From Streptomyces pyxinae (GTDB lineage: Bacteria; Actinomycetota; Actinomycetes; Streptomycetales; Streptomycetaceae), in the NCBI RefSeq assembly GCF_024756275.1, contig NZ_JANUGQ010000029.1, forward strand, positions 24,820 to 88,819: 64,000 nucleotides of DNA, given 5' to 3'. A program made the position numbers and the translations under genes. The first letter of the stretch is position 1. Each line of letters opens with the position of its first letter. The notes under the pieces are model-generated. The model did no database searches. It was not told the DNA's origin and worked only from the letters and a program-made list of their open reading frames with translations. Of the stretch, positions 9,073-16,910 are shown piece by piece.

Positions 9073-10248
9073 TCAGGACGACGACTGGACTCGGTCGAAG
9101 AGGGCGAGGGCCTGGGCGGGGTCCGGGCTCACCAGGCGTTCCAGACCGGCCGTCGTGATCTCCGCCCATCGGCCGGCCCGGGCCCACATCCGTTCCTCGA
9201 AGGCGCGGACGATCTCGTCCAGCTCGTCCAGCTCGTCCAGCTCGTCCAGCCCGTCCGGATCTCCCGCGCCGGTGGCGGTGGCGGTGGCGGTGGCGATGGA
9301 CTCGGCGAGTTCGGCGCCGTCCAGCATCGCGAGGTTCGCGCCCGCCCCCAGCGGGGGCATCAGATGGGCGGCGTCGCCCAGGAGCGTCACCCCGGGGACA
9401 TGGGTCCAGGTGTGGGACACGGGCAGCACGTGCACGGGGCGGTGGACGAAAGCGGCGCCGTGGCGGAGGAGTTCGAGGAGGGGAGCGGCCCAGCCGTCGA
9501 ACAGAGCCAGCAGACTCGATCGCACGGCCTCGGTGTCGGCCGGTTCCAGGTGTGTGTGCCAGTCCAGTGGCGCGCGGAACTGGGCGTACACCTTGACGTG
9601 GCCGCCGCTGTTGCGCTGGGCGACGAGCGCCCGGTTCACGCCGTACGCCGCCAGGGAACCGTCACCGATCAACCGGGCGAGGCCGGGGTGGCGGGTGTCG
9701 ACGTCGTCGAGGGAGGTCTCGACCGAGGTGACGCCGGTGTAGCGCGGCGTCACCGGCGAGACCGCCGGGCGGACCCGGGACCGGGCGCCGTCCGCGCCGA
9801 CCACGAGGTCGAACGTCTCCTGCCGCCCGTCCGCGAACTCGACCAGTACGCCGTCCCGGCCCCCCGGCACCACCCGCGTCACGCCTCGCCCCCACTGGAT
9901 GTCGAGCGGACCGAGCAGCAGGTCACGCAGCTGCCCGCGGTCGATCTCGGGGTTGGCCCGGTCGTCCGGACGGGGCCGCCAGTCGCGCAGGACGGTCCCG
10001 TCCGGGTCCAGGATGCGCATGGCCTGCCCCTCGGGACGGCACAGCGCCTGGAACTCCGCCAGCAGCCCCGCCTTGTCCAGCGCGAGCTGGCCCAGTCCTT
10101 CACGCAGGTCCAGCGTGCCGCCCGGGGGCCGGGCGTCGGGGGCGGGATCGCGTTCCAGGACGGTGACGGGGTGGCCGTGGCGGTGCAGGACACGGGCGAA
10201 GGTTAGGCCGGCGGGGCCACTCCCGACCACCGCGATGCGATATCTCAT
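9073..10248 (-). CDS. FAD-dependent monooxygenase (PHBH/aromatic hydroxylase type)
   Basis: This 391-residue flavoprotein starts MRYRIAVVGSGPAGLTFARV, a GxGxxG FAD-binding fold, has the second FAD motif as DLVVGADGARSRVR near residue 155, and the ribityl-binding GD motif as VTLLGDAAHLMPPLGAGANL near residue 285. This is the plan of single-component aromatic/tetracycline-type hydroxylases using NAD(P)H and oxygen. Residues about 325-340 are a repeat of LDE units, from a 9-bp DNA repeat (about 9217-9250), beside an ATATAT stretch. The start at 10248 lies inside the TetR-type operator and has no ribosome site, so the message may be leaderless. It is divergent from a TetR gene, its probable repressor. 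Confidence 0.85.
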   Translation of the reverse strand: MRYRIAVVGSGPAGLTFARVLHRHGHPVTVLERDPAPDARPPGGTLDLREGLGQLALDKAGLLAEFQALCRPEGQAMRILDPDGTVLRDWRPRPDDRANPEIDRGQLRDLLLGPLDIQWGRGVTRVVPGGRDGVLVEFADGRQETFDLVVGADGARSRVRPAVSPVTPRYTGVTSVETSLDDVDTRHPGLARLIGDGSLAAYGVNRALVAQRNSGGHVKVYAQFRAPLDWHTHLEPADTEAVRSSLLALFDGWAAPLLELLRHGAAFVHRPVHVLPVSHTWTHVPGVTLLGDAAHLMPPLGAGANLAMLDGAELAESIATATATATGAGDPDGLDELDELDELDEIVRAFEERMWARAGRWAEITTAGLERLVSPDPAQALALFDRVQSSS

Positions 10249-10249
10249 A

Positions 10250-10284
10250 GCGATACACTGTATTGCGCCCTGACGCTGTATCGC
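10250..10284. promoter_or_regulatory. Probable TetR operator in divergent promoter
   Basis: The 53-base gap between the monooxygenase and TetR starts holds gcgatacactgtattgc (10250-10266), a near-perfect 17-bp palindrome. Its half-site tgtatcgc recurs at 10277-10284 in inverted orientation to the gcgataca at 10250-10257. It overlaps both promoters, so autoregulation and control of the monooxygenase are inferred. Confidence 0.6.
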
Positions 10285-10301
10285 AACGGTATTGTGTGGC
10301 C

Positions 10302-10994
10302 ATGACTGTGTGGGACCGGCCGGAGCCGCCGAATCAGCCCGTGCCGCTCGACCGGGAGCGCATCGTCGCCGCCGCCGTCGCACTGGCCGACGAGGGCGGG
10401 CTGAAGGCGGTGTCCCTGCGCAAGGTCGCCGCCCGGCTGGAGGCCGGCCCGATGCGGCTGTACGGATACATCGCCACCAAGGAGGAGCTGTTCGACCTCA
10501 TGGTGGACGAGGTCCACGCCGAGATACTCTCCGAGGAGTCGCCCGGTGACTGGCGGGAGGCGCTGCGCGTCCTCGCCCACCGCACCAGGCGGTCCGCCCT
10601 CCGCCACGAATGGCTGGCCGACCTGCTGGGCGGCCGCCCGTCCCTCGGCCCGAACGGCCTCGCCGTGACCGAGGCCAACCTGGCCGCCCTCGACGGCCTG
10701 GCCGACGTCGACACCGTCATGCGCGCCGTGGAGACCGTCAGCGCCTATGTCATCGGCGCGATCAGGCGGGAGACCGCCAACCTGCGGGCCGAGCGCGCCA
10801 CGGGCCTGTCCAAGCACGACTGGCAGCGCGCCTCCGGCCCGCATGTGACGAGGATGCTCGCCACGGGCCGCTTCCCGGCGCTGGCCAAGGCCGTGTACGA
10901 CGGCACGGACGTGGACGCCGAGACATCCTTCACGACCGGCCTGGACTGGGTCCTCGACGCCGTGGCCGCCAGACTCTCCCCGCCCCCGGCGTGA
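10302..10994 (+). CDS. TetR-family transcriptional regulator
   Basis: This 230-residue repressor-type protein has the TetR helix-turn-helix near residues 20-65 (IVAAAVALADEGGLKAVSLR, then KVAARLEAGPMRLYGYIATK, EELFDLMVDEV) and an all-helical C-terminal ligand domain of the TetR_C_11 kind. The ATG at 10302 is 53 bases from the divergent monooxygenase start, with palindromic sites between. No ribosome site precedes the ATG, again suggesting a leaderless transcript. It probably releases the operator when it binds a small aromatic or polyketide-like ligand and so induces the flavin hydroxylase; the ligand is unknown. Confidence 0.85.
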   Translation: MTVWDRPEPPNQPVPLDRERIVAAAVALADEGGLKAVSLRKVAARLEAGPMRLYGYIATKEELFDLMVDEVHAEILSEESPGDWREALRVLAHRTRRSALRHEWLADLLGGRPSLGPNGLAVTEANLAALDGLADVDTVMRAVETVSAYVIGAIRRETANLRAERATGLSKHDWQRASGPHVTRMLATGRFPALAKAVYDGTDVDAETSFTTGLDWVLDAVAARLSPPPA

Positions 10995-11117
10995 CGCCCG
11001 GCTCCTGCCGCGGGCGAGCGGGGCCGGAGCCGGTATCCACGGGCCGTGCGGGTGTGGGTGCCGCCGTCAGATTCAGCGACGCATGAGCCTCGGGCGAATA
11101 CTGGACCTGGTAGTGGC

Positions 11118-11408
11118 TCATGCCACCCCTGTCCCGGGCTCCTGAGGAACGCAACCGGTGAAGTCGCCGGCGCGGAGCCGGGCGATGACGGCATCGTCCT
11201 CCTCGTCGGCGCCCGTCGTGGAGAGCGCCCACTCGGTCAGCACCAATTGCGGTTGCTCCGCCGGAGCGTCTCCGATCTCGGCCTCGGACGCGGCCAGTCG
11301 CTCGGGTTCGTGCCCGAGGGCAACGCGGACTCCGTTGATCGTCGCCGGGACCCGGCCCTCCCTGCCGGCGACGCTGGTGGTCCATGTAGTCCCGTCGTTC
11401 CCGCTCAT
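11118..11408 (-). CDS. Small protein of unknown function
   Basis: This 96-residue acidic protein starts MSGNDGTTWTTSVAGREG and ends CVPQEPGTGVA. I do not recognise the family. The ATG at 11408 has an excellent ribosome site (AGGAGGTGCT) directly upstream, which is the main reason to call it. No signal peptide or membrane helix is visible. It lies downstream of the remnants of a DUF5753 regulator gene, on the same strand as the methyltransferase and peptide genes, and could be the last gene of that locus. In Streptomyces, small genes often pair with XRE/DUF5753 regulators, but this sequence is not an obvious DUF397. Confidence 0.6.
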   Translation of the reverse strand: MSGNDGTTWTTSVAGREGRVPATINGVRVALGHEPERLAASEAEIGDAPAEQPQLVLTEWALSTTGADEEDDAVIARLRAGDFTGCVPQEPGTGVA

Positions 11409-11427
11409 GAGCACCTCCTGTGACGGC

Positions 11428-12065
11428 TCAAACCAACCAGGCGTTCGCCGGGTTCTGCGGGGCGTGTGCCGCATCGCACCCGAATAGGGGACCCGGCAAT
11501 GGCTTCCGCGCACCGTCGCGCCATGCGAACGGGCCGCACCCCGGGATCACGAAGTGCCCGCCCGCCCGCGCCGGTCGGGCCGGGTCCGGAGGCGGTGGGC
11601 ATGATCTGGAGGTCGATGCCGGGCCACTGGGCCATGGCCTCCAGCTGGTCCAACTGCTCGACCACCAGGCCCGGATCGTCACCGACGGGGGGTACGGAGC
11701 ACCACCCGGAGATACGAGGGGCCTCGTTGAAGAATCTCCTGACGGCGCATCCGGTTGTCCTCCTCGGCGGTGATGGCGTCAGGCTCTTTTCGGATGCGCG
11801 CCTCCTGGTGGAGCGCCAAGGCATGGGCCCGCGTCTGGAGGAGGCCGGAGATCAGCGAATTGGCCCAGCCGCGCTCATAGGTCGCGTAGTCCTCGAACGA
11901 CACCAGGGAGCCGAACACTTCGGGGAGGCCCGGGTCGTCCATCCACCAGCCGCGGTCCTGGTCCGCGACGAGTCGCACCAGGGCGTCCCGCTCGGCCTCG
12001 GTCGCGTCGCAGGCGTCCGTGATGGCCCGCGGCGTCGGCAGCCGGAGGCGGCCCCGGTCCTGCGG
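11428..12065 (-). pseudogene. Broken XRE/DUF5753-type regulator
   Basis: Minus-strand translation gives DUF5753-like pieces in successive frames. RGWWMDDPGLPEVFGSLVSF and GWANSLISGLLQTRAHALAL are followed by EEDNRMRRQEILQRGPSYLR, then a stop at 11679. The sequence resumes in another frame as DDPGLVVEQLDQLEAMAQWP with IDLQIMPTASG, and again in a third as AGGHFVIPGCGPF. The first shift falls at a G6 run (11687-11692): removing one base restores a continuous match to the family layout. The N-terminal helix-turn-helix is missing; the readable part starts right after the methyltransferase stop, in the same frame. At least two shifts plus the lost DNA-binding domain indicate decay rather than a single sequencing slip. 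Confidence 0.7.
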
Positions 12066-13196
12066 TCAGGGGGTGGGGCCGGGCAGTGGGTGGTCCGGGG
12101 TGTCCAGCCACAGGTGCTGCCCGGCCGGATCGACGGTGAGGCCGGCGCGATCCCGGGACGGGGCGCCGAGGGCCTGCCACCGGCGGTATGCGGTCTCCGC
12201 CTCGGTCCACAGGCGGCGGGGGCCGAACTGCTCGGTCTCGTACCTCCCGGCGCCGGGCACGTACTCGACGGTCGCCCAGGAGCGGCGGTCGTCGGCCAGC
12301 AGCCAGAGGGTGGCCTCGCCGCTGTCGTCCCGGGCCTCCGCGAGGAGGTACCAGGCGTCGGGCAGGGCCAGCCCGGTGTGGAAGAGGCCGTCGGGGTCGG
12401 TGGTGAAGGCGCGGGGGTCCAGGTCCGTCCGGCCGGGTTCGCCCCGGTCGTCGCGGTGGTGGAAGTCGCTGAGGAAACCCCGGTGCGGGCGGGCGACGCG
12501 GCCGCGCATGAACGCGGGCCAGCCGGTGAAGCGGCCCGTGGCCCGGCCGTCGGCCACGTCCAGGACGGCGTACGAGTGCGAGAAGAAGCTGCCGCCCCAG
12601 GGCGCCACGATCCGGCCGCCCGGCGCCTGTTCGACCCAGGCGTACGGGATCTCCGGCACCGTGTAGGTCGCGATCAGCCGGTCGTACGGCGCCCCTTCCG
12701 GCCATCCCGCGGCCGCGTCTCCGGCGCCGAGCCGAGGCGCGTACCCGGCGGCGGCCAGCGCCTTGGCGGCCCGCTCGACCAGGCCGGCGTCGATGTCCAC
12801 CGAGGTGACGTTCCGGTCCCCGAGCCGGTGGCAGAGCCAGGCCGCGTGGTACCCGGTGCCGGTGCCCGCCTCCAGCACCCGCTGCCCCGGGTGCACATCG
12901 AGCAGCTCCAGCATCTCCAGCATGACCGAGGGCATGGAACTGGACGAGGTCGGCAGCCGGTAGTCGCCCTCGGGCGCGGGCCGTCCGTCATTGACCTGGG
13001 TGATCACGGGCACGTCGGCGTAGACGGCTGCGAGCCAGCGCGCCGGATCCGAGGAGCGGTCGACCCGCCGGCCGCCCACCTCGATCTCGTCCGGCAGGAA
13101 CAGGGCCCGGGGGACGGCCCGGACGGCCTCCGCCCAGGTGTCCGGGAGGGTGCCCTCGCCGGTGAGGGCGTCGACGAGGGCCTGGGGCGTGGTCAC
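12066..13196 (-). CDS. Protein-L-isoaspartate methyltransferase-like RiPP enzyme (candidate imiditide methyltransferase)
   Basis: This 376-residue SAM enzyme of the PCMT/PIMT fold has the substrate-site strand YRLPTSSSSMPSVMLEMLEL (about 85-104), SAM motif I VLEAGTGTGYHAAWL, VTSVDIDAGLVERAAKAL after it, and APYDRLIATYTVPEIPYAWV. Beyond the fold is a roughly 170-residue C-terminal extension (FMRGRVARPHRGFLSDFHH onward, then LTVDPAGQHLWLDTP) that is absent from housekeeping PIMT but typical of PIMT homologues in RiPP clusters. I chose GTG 13196 because it overlaps the stop of the 40-residue peptide gene (GTGA), an arrangement for coupled translation; the frame extends to 13238 without a ribosome site. 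In graspetides, some lanthipeptides and imiditides, such enzymes esterify an Asp that then closes to aspartimide. Confidence 0.8.
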   Translation of the reverse strand: MTTPQALVDALTGEGTLPDTWAEAVRAVPRALFLPDEIEVGGRRVDRSSDPARWLAAVYADVPVITQVNDGRPAPEGDYRLPTSSSSMPSVMLEMLELLDVHPGQRVLEAGTGTGYHAAWLCHRLGDRNVTSVDIDAGLVERAAKALAAAGYAPRLGAGDAAAGWPEGAPYDRLIATYTVPEIPYAWVEQAPGGRIVAPWGGSFFSHSYAVLDVADGRATGRFTGWPAFMRGRVARPHRGFLSDFHHRDDRGEPGRTDLDPRAFTTDPDGLFHTGLALPDAWYLLAEARDDSGEATLWLLADDRRSWATVEYVPGAGRYETEQFGPRRLWTEAETAYRRWQALGAPSRDRAGLTVDPAGQHLWLDTPDHPLPGPTP

Positions 13197-13315
13197 TTCT
13201 GCGGCTTCTTCGGCGGGTTCGTCACCGGCTTCGTCCACTGTCCGTCCGACTCCCGGGGAGACTGCTGCTGGTCCCCGTCGGCTCCGCCCTTGCCGTCACC
13301 GTGCTTTCCGCGCAT
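13193..13315 (-). CDS. 40-residue candidate RiPP precursor peptide
   Basis: A short frame starts with ATG at 13315, six bases after an AGGAG ribosome site, and its TGA overlaps the methyltransferase GTG by four bases. The peptide begins MRGKHGDGKGGADGD, has a Gln-rich centre and ends GQWTKPVTNPPKKPQK. It is hydrophilic with net charge about +3 and contains three Asp-Gly pairs (residues 7-8, 13-14, 24-25). Asp-Gly is the sequence most prone to aspartimide and isoaspartate formation, and PIMT enzymes act there. It has no Cys, so it is not a lanthipeptide precursor. A two-gene peptide plus PIMT layout is what is described for imiditides. Modification and export are inferred; no protease or transporter gene is adjacent. 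Confidence 0.7.
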   Translation of the reverse strand: MRGKHGDGKGGADGDQQQSPRESDGQWTKPVTNPPKKPQK

Positions 13316-13961
13316 GGCTGCTCCTGTTTCATGTCGATGTCGCGGTACGCATCCTTGCGACTTCGAAGAGTGGTCGACCAGTCGGTTTCCGGCCGCTCGA
13401 TCGCCGCTCCCGCGGTCGGACGCCTGGTCACCCTGACGACCTTGTCCGGCCTCGCGGCCGAGCGGGGGCCTGGTCGGTGCAGGTGACGCGACAGGTCACG
13501 TCCGTGCCTCCCGGGTGTGCGGGTCGTAGGCGGCCCACGCTTCTTCGGAGGTGTGCATGGCGGGCTCGTGAGCCGACTCGGCGGCGTCCTAGAGGACGGG
13601 GTGGACCAGGGAGAGCCAGACCATCCGGCGGCCCCTCATCGGCTTCCACCCGATACGACGAATGAGTCGGGTACGGCTTCGCCGGCTGTGCGCCCGGCGC
13701 GCACGGCGCAGGTCCCGCGAATCGGTCGGATTACCTCCGCTGGAGCGGAGAGCACTTGTCCCTCGTGCGTTCGAGGTCACCGCTACTCGCGCAACCTCCG
13801 CTCGCGCGGAGCACGCGCCGTTCAGGTTACGGCCTCCGAGAGACCGCGTCGCGCCTCTTGCCGGAAGTCACATACCCGTCACCGGGCCGTGGTGACAGAG
13901 GAAGCCTGCCCAGAGGGTGTGACCAGGAATAATCGGTGGGGGCGCGGTTACCCTCGGTGGC
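13316..13961. other. Spacer with decayed sequence and CRISPR-like repeats
   Basis: This 646-base spacer lies between the peptide locus and the FUSC gene. On the minus strand near 13580-13640 a frame reads MRGRRMVWLSLVHPVL, stop, then continues in frame as DAAESAHEPAMHTSEEAWAA up to a TGA near 13520, which looks like the tail of a lost gene interrupted by TAG. Codon content and length do not support an intact gene. The CRISPR-like pair is listed separately. Confidence 0.4.
13728..13814 (-). CRISPR. Possible degenerate type I-E CRISPR remnant (two repeats)
   Basis: Read on the minus strand, 13755-13728 begins GTGCTCTCCGCTCCAGCG and continues GAGGTAATCC; 13814-13789 begins GTGCTCCGCGCGAGCGG and continues AGGTTGCGC. 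Both have the GTGCTC start and central CCGC...GCGG hairpin seen in actinobacterial type I-E repeats. The core copies start 61 bases apart, the I-E repeat-plus-spacer period, leaving a 33-base spacer. The repeats differ at several places and one is shorter, and no cas gene is in the window, so this is at most a relic. Confidence 0.4.
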
Positions 13962-16235
13962 ATGAGCTGGCTCCGCGCGCTGAAGGCGACCGCACGGTCG
14001 GGGCTGACGGTGGAGCGGCGGCGGCTGGAGCCGCTGGTGGCGCTGCGCGGAGCGGCGGGGCTGGCGCTGGTGGTCGGGGTGAGCCTGGCCCTGTTCGGGC
14101 CGGGGGTGGCGGCGAGTTCGGCGTTCGGGGCGTTCCAGGCGGCGATCGCGACCTTTCAGCGGAGCTGGCGGCCCCGGGCGACGCTGGCGCTGGCCTCGGG
14201 GGCGAGCCTGGCGGTCTCGACGTTCCTGGGGTACCTGACCGGGGCGCATGTGGCGCTGTTCCTGGCCCTGCTGCTGGTGTGGACGTTCCTGGCGGGGCTG
14301 CTCTGGGCGGCCGGGACGACGGCGGGGATCATCGCCTCGTCCAATGTGGCGATCATGCTGGTCACGGTGACCCTGCCGACCTCGGTGGCGGACGCGGCCG
14401 CGCACGCCGGGATGATCGCGGTCGGCGGGCTGGTGCAGGCGGCGCTGATCGTGCTGGTGCCGATCCGCCGCTGGGGCGCCCAGCGGGACGCGCTCGCGGA
14501 CGCGCTGGCGGCCGAGGCCGACTACGCCCGGCGGCTGCGGCACGACCCGTACGCGCCGTTCGACCCGGTGCCGCTGATGACCGCCCGTAACGCCGCCGCC
14601 GTCAGCCCCCGCCAGGCCCGGCACCGGCCCGCCGAGCTGCACGGGGCGCGCGGGCTGGCCGAGCGGATCCGGCCGGTGCTCGCCTCGCTGGCCGACCCCT
14701 CGGTGGGCGTACCGGCGGAGGGACCGGAGCGGGACCGGGTGCGGGAGTTGCTGGCCGCCGCCGCGCAGGTGCTGGATTCCGCCGCCCGGGCGGTACGGAA
14801 GGGAGTCCCCGCCACCATTCCGCCCGGCGCCCTCGCCGCCCTCCGGACGCCCGACACCGCCGCCCTCTTCTCCGGGCCGCCGCGCCGCGCCGCCGCCCGG
14901 CTCGCCTCGCTGCTGGAGGACGTGGTGGAGACGGCCGGCCCCACCGACCGGGCCGACATCGGTGACCTGCGGGAACGGCCGCCGCTGCTGAGCCTGCTCC
15001 CAGGCGTGCTGCGTACGGTGCGCCGGGAGCTGCGCGCCGACTCCCCGGTGCTGCGGCACGCGGTGCGGGTCTCGGCGGTCGCGGGGGTCGGCTATCTCAT
15101 CGGGGCGGCACTGCCGCTGGGCCACGGCTACTGGGCGCCGATGGCCGCCGTGATGTCGATGCGCCCGGACTTCACCCAGACCTACGCCCGCTCGGTCGCC
15201 CGCTTCTTCGGCACCCTGCTGGGGGTGGCGCTGGCCACCGGGATCGTCCGGCTGGTCACCCCGGAGACGTACGCCTCGGCGGTGCTGGCGGTGGTCTGCG
15301 CCTTCGGGATGTATCTGCTGATGCGCACCGGATACGCCGCCGGGCAGATCTTCGTGGCGGCGTACGTCGTCTTCCTGCTCGGCATGGGCGGCGAGCAGTG
15401 GACCCAGACCGTGCCCGAGCGGGTGGTGCTCACCCTGCTGGGCGGGGTGCTGGCGATGGCGGCGTACGCGGTCTACCCGGCCTGGGAGACGCCCCGGCTG
15501 CGGACCCGGCTGGCGGACTGGCTGGCGGCGGACGGGCGGTACGCGGCCCAGGTGGTGGCGCACTACGCGGACCCGGCGGCGAGCGGGGCCACCGCTGCCG
15601 TACGGGAGTCCCTGCTCGCCACCCGGGACGCCCGGGTCGCCTGGCAGGACGCGCTGGAGCGGGCCGCCCATGAACCGGTGCGGCACCGGGGGCTCTCCCG
15701 GGCGGCGGCCGGGGACGCCGAGCACGCGCTGGCCCAGTTCGGCCGGGTGGCGATGCTGATGGAGGCCCATCTGCCGGACCGGCGGGCGACCCCGCTGCCG
15801 GCTGCCGCCGCGCTGTCCGAGGAGCTGGCCCACGCCACCCGGCAGGGCGCCCGGGAGGTGCGCGAGCGGCGGGCCCCGCGCTGGGAGAACCTGCGGGAGC
15901 TGGTGGCGGGGCCGCCGTGGACGACGGCGCCGGGGGAGGAGGCCGGGACCTCCGACGGGGGCGAGGGGACACCTGCCGGGACCCCCGGTGAGGCCGGGGC
16001 GGCGGAGACCCCCGATGGGGGCGGGGCCGGGAAGGCCGGAACCTCCGCCGGGAGCGACGCCGGGGCGGCGGCCGGGGCCGGGAGGGTGGACGATCCGGTG
16101 GTGCGGAACGGGGCGCGGATGCTGCTGGAGGCGCTGGACGCGCTGACCGAGGCGCTGGCGGACGGCACCGGCCCGGGCGGCCGGGACCGGCGGGACGGAA
16201 AGGGGACGGGGGCCGGTCGGCGCGAGGCCGGTTAG
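13962..16235 (+). CDS. FUSC-family membrane protein
   Basis: This 757-residue inner-membrane protein has the FUSC plan: an N-terminal block of about five to six helices (residues 25-165, e.g. LFLALLLVWTFLAGLLWAAG), a cytosolic helical region, then a second block of helices at about 365-510 starting SAVAGVGYLIGAALPLGHGY and WAPMAAVMSMRPDFTQTYAR, the FUSC signature. FUSC proteins (fusaric-acid-resistance/YccS-like) are linked to efflux or aromatic-acid tolerance. The C-terminal tail (residues about 650-720) is low-complexity Gly/Ala/Pro/Thr rich, matching imperfect DNA repeats (15950-16080). ATG at 13962 follows cggtggc. It is a single gene with no partner membrane-fusion protein nearby. Confidence 0.85.
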   Translation: MSWLRALKATARSGLTVERRRLEPLVALRGAAGLALVVGVSLALFGPGVAASSAFGAFQAAIATFQRSWRPRATLALASGASLAVSTFLGYLTGAHVALFLALLLVWTFLAGLLWAAGTTAGIIASSNVAIMLVTVTLPTSVADAAAHAGMIAVGGLVQAALIVLVPIRRWGAQRDALADALAAEADYARRLRHDPYAPFDPVPLMTARNAAAVSPRQARHRPAELHGARGLAERIRPVLASLADPSVGVPAEGPERDRVRELLAAAAQVLDSAARAVRKGVPATIPPGALAALRTPDTAALFSGPPRRAAARLASLLEDVVETAGPTDRADIGDLRERPPLLSLLPGVLRTVRRELRADSPVLRHAVRVSAVAGVGYLIGAALPLGHGYWAPMAAVMSMRPDFTQTYARSVARFFGTLLGVALATGIVRLVTPETYASAVLAVVCAFGMYLLMRTGYAAGQIFVAAYVVFLLGMGGEQWTQTVPERVVLTLLGGVLAMAAYAVYPAWETPRLRTRLADWLAADGRYAAQVVAHYADPAASGATAAVRESLLATRDARVAWQDALERAAHEPVRHRGLSRAAAGDAEHALAQFGRVAMLMEAHLPDRRATPLPAAAALSEELAHATRQGAREVRERRAPRWENLRELVAGPPWTTAPGEEAGTSDGGEGTPAGTPGEAGAAETPDGGGAGKAGTSAGSDAGAAAGAGRVDDPVVRNGARMLLEALDALTEALADGTGPGGRDRRDGKGTGAGRREAG

Positions 16236-16331
16236 CCGAGCGGGGCGAGCCGGGGTGGTGGACCGCCGGCGGGGCCCGCCCGGCGGACGGTTGCCGCGGG
16301 TCCGGCGGCGGACCACCGGCGGGGATCCCGG

Positions 16332-16868
16332 TCAGCCGGCGGCCGGCAGGGAGTCCGGCAGGGCGGTCGGGAGCTCGGCCGGGATGTCGGATTCGGCGGC
16401 CTTGACCAGGGTGTCCCGGGTGCCGCCGTACCAGGTGACGACGAGGTTCGAGCCCTTGGCCGGGCGGGCGGTGCCGCTGGCGCGGGTGGTGTCGCCGTCG
16501 TTGCACTTCAGCGCCAGAGACACCGCGCCCGAGGCGGCCGTGGCCGTGCCCTGACAGACCCGGGCCTCCGCGATGACCAGCGCCTTGCCGCGCCGGATGG
16601 TCAGACTGACCGGCTTGCCGGCGGAGGAGAGACCCGCCCAGGAACCCTCCTGGGCGGGCGCCCCGGTGGGGCCGGCCGGGGCGGTGCCGGTGGGCGCGGT
16701 GGGCGCTGTCGGCGCTGTCGGTGGGGTGCTCCGGTCCGTACCACGGTCCTTGGCGTCACCGCCGTCGCCGGACGGGCCGCCGCAGCCGGTGAGGACGGTG
16801 AGCGCGGCGATCCCCAGACAGAGGGCGGTGGCCGCCCTGGCGGACCCGGTGGTGCTGCGGCTGGGCAC
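16332..16868 (-). CDS. Secreted lipoprotein of unknown function
   Basis: This 178-residue lipoprotein has an N-terminal signal with lipobox LTGC (ALCLGIAALTVLTGCGG), so Cys is acylated and the protein is anchored outside the membrane. A Thr/Pro-rich linker with repeated TAP units (TPPTAPTAPTAPTG) follows, then a compact domain with two cysteines (ARVCQGTATAASGAVSLALK, CNDGD) that probably form a disulfide. I chose GTG 16868 because GAGGAGGGCC lies just upstream; an ATG 14 codons earlier would put basic residues ahead of the signal. The domain (a short beta-rich lipoprotein found in streptomycetes) has no known activity. Confidence 0.75.
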   Translation of the reverse strand: MPSRSTTGSARAATALCLGIAALTVLTGCGGPSGDGGDAKDRGTDRSTPPTAPTAPTAPTGTAPAGPTGAPAQEGSWAGLSSAGKPVSLTIRRGKALVIAEARVCQGTATAASGAVSLALKCNDGDTTRASGTARPAKGSNLVVTWYGGTRDTLVKAAESDIPAELPTALPDSLPAAG

Positions 16869-16910
16869 GTCGGCCCTCCTCGTCGGTGCACGGTGACGGG
16901 ACGCCGACAA

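Noticed and set aside
12066..13315. Possible FxLD lanthipeptide or ATP-grasp graspetide cluster
   Set aside because: The methyltransferase resembles those in such clusters, but the peptide has no Cys and there is no ATP-grasp or lanthipeptide enzyme beside it.
13662..13895. A 77-codon plus-strand frame in the spacer before the FUSC gene
   Set aside because: It is Arg-rich, has no ribosome site and overlaps the CRISPR-like repeats.
13827..16316. An 829-codon open frame antisense to the FUSC gene
   Set aside because: It mirrors a real gene in very GC-rich DNA, has Arg/Gly/Pro/His-rich composition with no recognisable domain, and is a shadow frame.
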